Shown here: positions 63,401-64,000 of the stretch, piece by piece
How the letters are laid out: each line of letters opens with the position of its first letter
How positions within the stretch are numbered: position 1 is the stretch's first letter
Origin: Protonemura montana
Taxonomy: Eukaryota > Arthropoda > Insecta > Plecoptera > Nemouridae
Direction of reading: 5' to 3'
NCBI GenBank assembly: GCA_947568835.1
Contig: OX387605.1
Location: 10,544,418-10,608,417 of the forward strand
DNA: 64,000 nt
Position numbers and translations under genes: made by a program
The notes under the pieces: model-generated
Told to the model about the DNA's origin: nothing
The model's database searches: none
Seen by the model: only the letters and a program-made list of their open reading frames with translations

Positions 63401-64000
63401 TAGTTCGGCCACCACAGCAGGGACATTAAAAAATCTCCAGAATCAAATCAAGGGACTCGAACCAAAAGATAAGTTAAAATATGTTTTTTTGAAGATTACT
63501 GACATAGAGAAGAAGATTGCAGAGTGGGCAGATATAAAAAAAGAATTGTATCAACTAGTAAGTTACATTCTTGAAGATGAGAAGTCACAGTCAGCTAGTT
63601 CATCTCACGAAGAAAGTATCTCAAGTGAGATTGAGCCAGAATCTAATAAAAACTCGAAGAGACTATCAGCGAAAAAAAACTCTTGTCCATCACAACTTAG
63701 ACTGAGCAGATCAAATGTGTCAAGCATGCCTGCACCAGTGGAACCTAATTCAGAATGTGAAAGTTCAAGCAATTCTCCATCCAAAAATGCACCAAAAAGA
63801 AAACGCAGAAGAGTTGCACCAACATATCATGTGAAAAAAAAGAAAACAAGTGTCAGGAACAAAACATCAAATCAAGTTTTGATTGATAAGAAAAATGAGC
63901 TTGTTCCAGCCAGGAATATATCATTGAGATCTACAAGATCGTTAGCCAAAATAAAAATTGAAAGTTCATCTGACAACGAGGACAGCCTTGCTATCTGCTC
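60405..64000 (+). CDS. Long open reading frame, N-terminal part, open at window edge; possible ZNF106-like nuclear protein
   Basis: A single frame runs without a stop for 1198 codons and leaves the window, so the C-terminus is missing. The ATG has A at -3 and G at +4, and an in-frame TGA lies 12 bases upstream, so this is the first start in the frame. Residues 1-120 are rich in Asn, Gly, Pro, Trp and Gln. A run of six prolines sits near 126-131. A charged, helix-forming block at about 338-388 (KQRIIHELLGMSK, then TLKEIISNPRSRKFEHVMKY) stands out from the serine- and acid-rich surroundings and is the part most likely to be conserved. A predicted coiled coil lies at about 1008-1058 (LKYVFLKITDIEKKIAEW), followed by a basic nuclear localisation signal PKRKRRRV (1130-1137). 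From memory, human ZNF106 has the same order: W/N/G-rich start, short helical LRQIL block, basic stretch, coiled coil, then WD40 repeats. That resemblance is inference without a search. Coding status is near certain; the name is not. Confidence 0.93.
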   Translation, partial: MGGRGNNRNSFYKSTNKGGRNTAYDNRSQPMSQSPHTSQPANNYSFGIGNGNFQPRPFWQNSFPNGVGFPRVPSWGPQNPNNNPPWGRNNYRPNHQVPWDHTQQHQQHRFPNQQNSMNFGAPALAPPPPPPLCTPNSTFRFSHVPLGVPPPMHPPTSFILNSSSSTEPTTQKTASKECTSSPVVINPPLGSKEDRELRLEEAKTLVKKSLEESKGGEFSRIAPPTNSSSTSHSSGQNRKKCLKPKPTKPNEGINCKQISCLPVDQVSDSKSSKTSSAVPLSDEQRKRRLSLESNCVLSSDASKSTSKPATPKRNRSNSLSVRPKTPEISAPSEAQNIKQRIIHELLGMSKNTLKEIISNPRSRKFEHVMKYMMKESRWKQSQIQRQVARAGIDSTSENQNCELVQRDYEDLLLDPDLAINLSNLPSEMIETLGNIFNLGVVSRSEEPNLDSEDISCLFDSNSPSYIKEIPYVDLSSPVSIYPDPNSSPEDKKTLKKCNQLTLVDSTNLPACSDHDLDYDEISNILVMESMGTEESSHQHKTLEPSRDLNVNRITTFSALVDGPVKHIPSNDVIPDESNSAEDVVLQLSRPEIDNFPVSVSQEGKESIEDTTANDLNVSKSPLNNQNGPFEENDCAPSSALASDVFNEADKCNKLQTLSAVDEATPSNKDPMFSTQSDSPTNDEELMCSSSRTKKDSENNLDSEDRDNNQLETDEPLLSPDAFNVVNINNNEMMAMTAINTVEPEESVVFFGASERAADQCNHACPANSDEQEKTSSTQDLKCGPVKKSLDVDFEQNFSNNGPTVSAGGSMQSKSIIQKNQIEELEPTKNHFVGACTENPTVLEIQRVENTPLKFQELSISSKTLSGIEIGIQTDASLDDTCLIDGNDMASIVKLLDSSCLPGIDHVKKLLSHLPSKPSVFTDENFLSASGKSEHLKKGISKAADDMDASQCSLFTRPSPDEETPLAIPLVIDKPPMVKPTLGVTNRHSKSKRQPCADFNSSATTAGTLKNLQNQIKGLEPKDKLKYVFLKITDIEKKIAEWADIKKELYQLVSYILEDEKSQSASSSHEESISSEIEPESNKNSKRLSAKKNSCPSQLRLSRSNVSSMPAPVEPNSECESSSNSPSKNAPKRKRRRVAPTYHVKKKKTSVRNKTSNQVLIDKKNELVPARNISLRSTRSLAKIKIESSSDNEDSLAIC

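Overview
The window looks like nuclear DNA from an arthropod, most likely an insect. It is AT-rich, has one clear spliced protein-kinase gene with GT-AG introns of 0.5 to 1 kb, and carries LINE debris and RNA-derived short interspersed repeats. I cannot place it to order from sequence alone. Almost all genic signal lies in the last 9 kb. The first 55 kb hold no gene I can name, and most reading frames there are chance frames of 60 to 130 codons with unremarkable composition. Such a stretch could be intergenic or one or more very long introns.

Layout. 1-9 kb: a possible small coding exon (2.07-2.18 kb), a ~160-bp tandem repeat (4.76-5.11 kb), a palindromic copy of a tRNA-containing composite repeat (7.19-7.77 kb), and a decayed LINE reverse transcriptase on the minus strand (7.8-9.0 kb, with a second scrap at 6.99-7.19 kb). 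9-41 kb: mostly unannotatable sequence with GC-richer patches (12.5, 19.3, 20.7, 32.4, 36.85 kb), three more copies of the tRNA-containing repeat (25.6, 27.1, 38.2 kb), a 5S-derived SINE (29.0 kb), an old dispersed repeat (15.1 kb) and a possible secreted-peptide reading frame interrupted by one TAG (37.4-37.8 kb). 41-43 kb: a three-unit tandem duplication of about 0.46 kb per unit. 47-53 kb: three more 5S-derived SINEs, one of them nested inside a second copy of the 15-kb repeat.

55-64 kb: CDK20 (cell-cycle-related kinase) is complete on the minus strand in three exons, giving a 336-residue protein. About 2.7 kb from its start codon, on the plus strand, begins a reading frame of at least 1198 codons that is still open at the window edge. 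It encodes a low-complexity N-terminus, a conserved-looking helical block, a coiled coil and a nuclear localisation signal. Its organisation recalls ZNF106, but that assignment is tentative. Between the two genes lie a CTCF-like motif, a decayed SGNH-hydrolase fragment of the kind carried by retroelements, and a ~130-bp tandem repeat.

The most unusual material is the repeat fraction. One family has a nearly perfect tRNA cloverleaf enclosed by inverted repeats. The other is a 5S rRNA-derived SINE family with young and old copies and one clean nested insertion.
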